NCBI GenBank assembly: GCA_017391665.1
Contig: JAFOXS010000317.1
Span: 1-7,280 of the forward strand
Direction: 5' to 3'
Length of the DNA stretch: 7,280 bases
Origin: Alistipes sp.
GTDB lineage: Bacteria > Bacteroidota > Bacteroidia > Bacteroidales > Rikenellaceae
Below the pieces are notes generated by a model. That model ran no database searches, was not told the DNA's origin, and was given only the letters and a program-made list of their open reading frames with translations. Position numbers and translations under genes: made by a program. This document shows positions 5,994 through 7,280 of this stretch, piece after piece. Within the stretch, counting starts at the first letter, position 1, and each line of letters opens with the position of its first letter.

Positions 5994-7280
5994 TTATTTT
6001 CTCTCTACTATCTCAAACGGTACGCGCACGGATATTCCGTCCTTCATCATCTCGGTGATGTTGGGGTATATGCGCTGTTTGAAGCTTTCCCAGCTGCGCT
6101 GCTGCATGTTGCTCCAGCCGGCCTCGGCAATGGCCATGGCGCGTGGAAAAGCCATGTATGTGACGCGGTTGATGTCTCTGATGGCCTCGGCCCACATTGT
6201 AGCCATCACACCCTGTATGTGTGCCTGCTCCTCGGTTGGCAGACCGTAGCCGGGGTCGAGACGGTAACTCTGCTCCAGTGTTGTCACAGGCATGCCCCAG
6301 TTGTTGAATTCGGGTAGGTCGCCGGGGTATTGCGGGTAGTCGAGGTAGGCATGCTCGCCCGGTGCCATGATGAGCGGGTTGCCATATTTGCGTGTCAGTT
6401 CAATGCACTTTGGTGTGAGTGCGTTGCGCCAGGTGACAAGTGTAACGTCGGCCGGGTAGGGGAACAGGTAGTCATTGGCAGGTGGCCATATGTTGTCGAG
6501 CTCGCACCACAGGATGGCCTTTTTGCCGTTGTTGCGCACTGCGCCAAGGATGTTGTTGAAGAAGGGTATCATCAACTGCGATGGCTTGTCGTATCCCAGC
6601 TGCTGCATGAGGGCGAGGCAGTCGGGGCATTTGGCCCAGTTCTCCTTAACTGCGGCCTCGTCGCCACCAAGGTGTATGTAGTCCGACGGGAACAACTCTG
6701 CCACCTCTTTAATGATGTCGGCATAGATGTCGTAGACATCGGTGTTGGCAGCGCAGAGCATCATGTTTGTTGTGTGTCCCAAGTCTTTCTTGTCGTCGTG
6801 GCGGAATGCGCAGCCCAGCTCGGGGTATGCGGCAAGGATGGCGACGGAGTGGCCGGGGATGTCGAGTTCAGGTATTATCTCAATGTTGCGGTCGGCGGCA
6901 TACTTTATAATCTCTTTGAGCTCTTCCTGTGTGTAGTAGCCGTTGTCGGGGCCTTGGTTGCTGCCACCGGGATGGCGGAATGCACCAATCTCGGTCAGTT
7001 TGGGGTGGCTCTTTATCTCAATGCGCCAGCCCTGGTCGTCGGTGAGGTGTAGCTGCAGGGTGTTGAACTTGAAACGTGCCATCTGGTCGATGAACAGCTT
7101 TACATCCTTTACGGGGATGAAGTGGCGCGCGGGGTCGAGCATAATTGCGCGGACTGAGTAACGCGGGTTGTCATCGATGCGTGTGTGGGCAATCTCGCCT
7201 TTGGCGGTGTTGCATACGTCGCCAATGAGCAGCTGGTCGAGTGTCTGCAGGGCAAGGAAGAGTGCGCCTTCGGTTGCACC
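5994..7280 (-). CDS. Glycoside hydrolase family 20 beta-N-acetylhexosaminidase, C-terminal 428 aa (5' end beyond the window)
   Basis: This enzyme removes terminal beta-linked GlcNAc or GalNAc from glycans (EC 3.2.1.52). The frame stays open to the right edge, so the apparent Met at 7142 is internal: the preceding 46 codons (L-Q-T-L-D-Q-L-L ... N-P-R-Y-S-V-R-A-I) are normal GH20 sequence. In visible-fragment numbering the motifs are L-D-P-A-R-H-F (48-54, the substrate-binding Arg), H-L-T-D-D-Q-G-W-R (78-86), P-E-L-D-I-P-G-H (137-144), the catalytic pair G-G-D-E with D207 and E208 (codons 6662-6657), L-W-C-E (257-260) and W-A-E (363-365). GH20 uses substrate assistance: the Asp orients the acetamido group and the Glu is the general acid/base. 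The protein ends soon after the barrel, with no added C-terminal binding module. The signal peptide and N-terminal GH20b domain would lie outside the window. GC content is visibly higher than in the translation genes. Confidence 0.95.
   Translation of the reverse strand, partial: GATEGALFLALQTLDQLLIGDVCNTAKGEIAHTRIDDNPRYSVRAIMLDPARHFIPVKDVKLFIDQMARFKFNTLQLHLTDDQGWRIEIKSHPKLTEIGAFRHPGGSNQGPDNGYYTQEELKEIIKYAADRNIEIIPELDIPGHSVAILAAYPELGCAFRHDDKKDLGHTTNMMLCAANTDVYDIYADIIKEVAELFPSDYIHLGGDEAAVKENWAKCPDCLALMQQLGYDKPSQLMIPFFNNILGAVRNNGKKAILWCELDNIWPPANDYLFPYPADVTLVTWRNALTPKCIELTRKYGNPLIMAPGEHAYLDYPQYPGDLPEFNNWGMPVTTLEQSYRLDPGYGLPTEEQAHIQGVMATMWAEAIRDINRVTYMAFPRAMAIAEAGWSNMQQRSWESFKQRIYPNITEMMKDGISVRVPFEIVERK

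Noticed and set aside
6330..7052. Plus-strand frame of 240 codons opposite the GH20 gene
   Set aside because: It is antisense to a well-conserved GH20 catalytic domain, and its Val/Cys/Gly-rich product resembles no family. It is an artefact of high GC at the third codon position.

Overview
The window looks like a chromosomal housekeeping segment from a member of the Bacteroidales (phylum Bacteroidota). Three things support this. The gene order is TPR protein, thrS, infC, rpmI, rplT. The IF-3, L35 and L20 sequences are of the Bacteroidales type. Promoter-like boxes fit the Bacteroidota -7 consensus TAnnTTTG, and clear Shine-Dalgarno sequences are absent. I cannot name the genus from the sequence alone.

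Layout. Bases 1-26 probably hold the last codons of an upstream gene, possibly peptide deformylase, whose TGA overlaps the next start codon as ATGA. Bases 23-2032 encode a 669-residue exported TPR-repeat protein, followed by a strong 22-bp stem terminator (2034-2084). An AT-rich gap with a promoter-like box near 2255 precedes thrS. The best thrS start is 2318, giving a 655-residue threonyl-tRNA synthetase. A good -7 box at 4377-4385 starts the infC-rpmI-rplT unit (translation initiation factor IF-3 and ribosomal proteins L35 and L20), which ends in a classic terminator at 5742-5774. The spacer between rpmI and rplT folds into a compound hairpin that may be an L20 autoregulatory site. A 158-base stretch without a gene carries two copies of a 16-17 base purine-rich repeat. 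A minus-strand terminator (5934-5965) then closes a convergent gene for a GH20 beta-N-acetylhexosaminidase. That gene starts beyond the right edge, so only its C-terminal 428 residues are visible.

How the genes work together. thrS, infC, rpmI and rplT all serve translation: tRNA charging, initiation and 50S assembly. The TPR protein is an envelope protein transcribed separately from them. The GH20 enzyme is an unrelated glycan-degradation gene on the opposite strand with its own terminator.

The most interesting points are two. One is the rpmI-rplT RNA structure. The other is the threonyl-tRNA synthetase, whose class II motifs differ from those I recall for Bacteroides ThrRS, suggesting replacement of the gene in place by a divergent type. 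I found no defence system, CRISPR array, tRNA, rRNA or mobile element.
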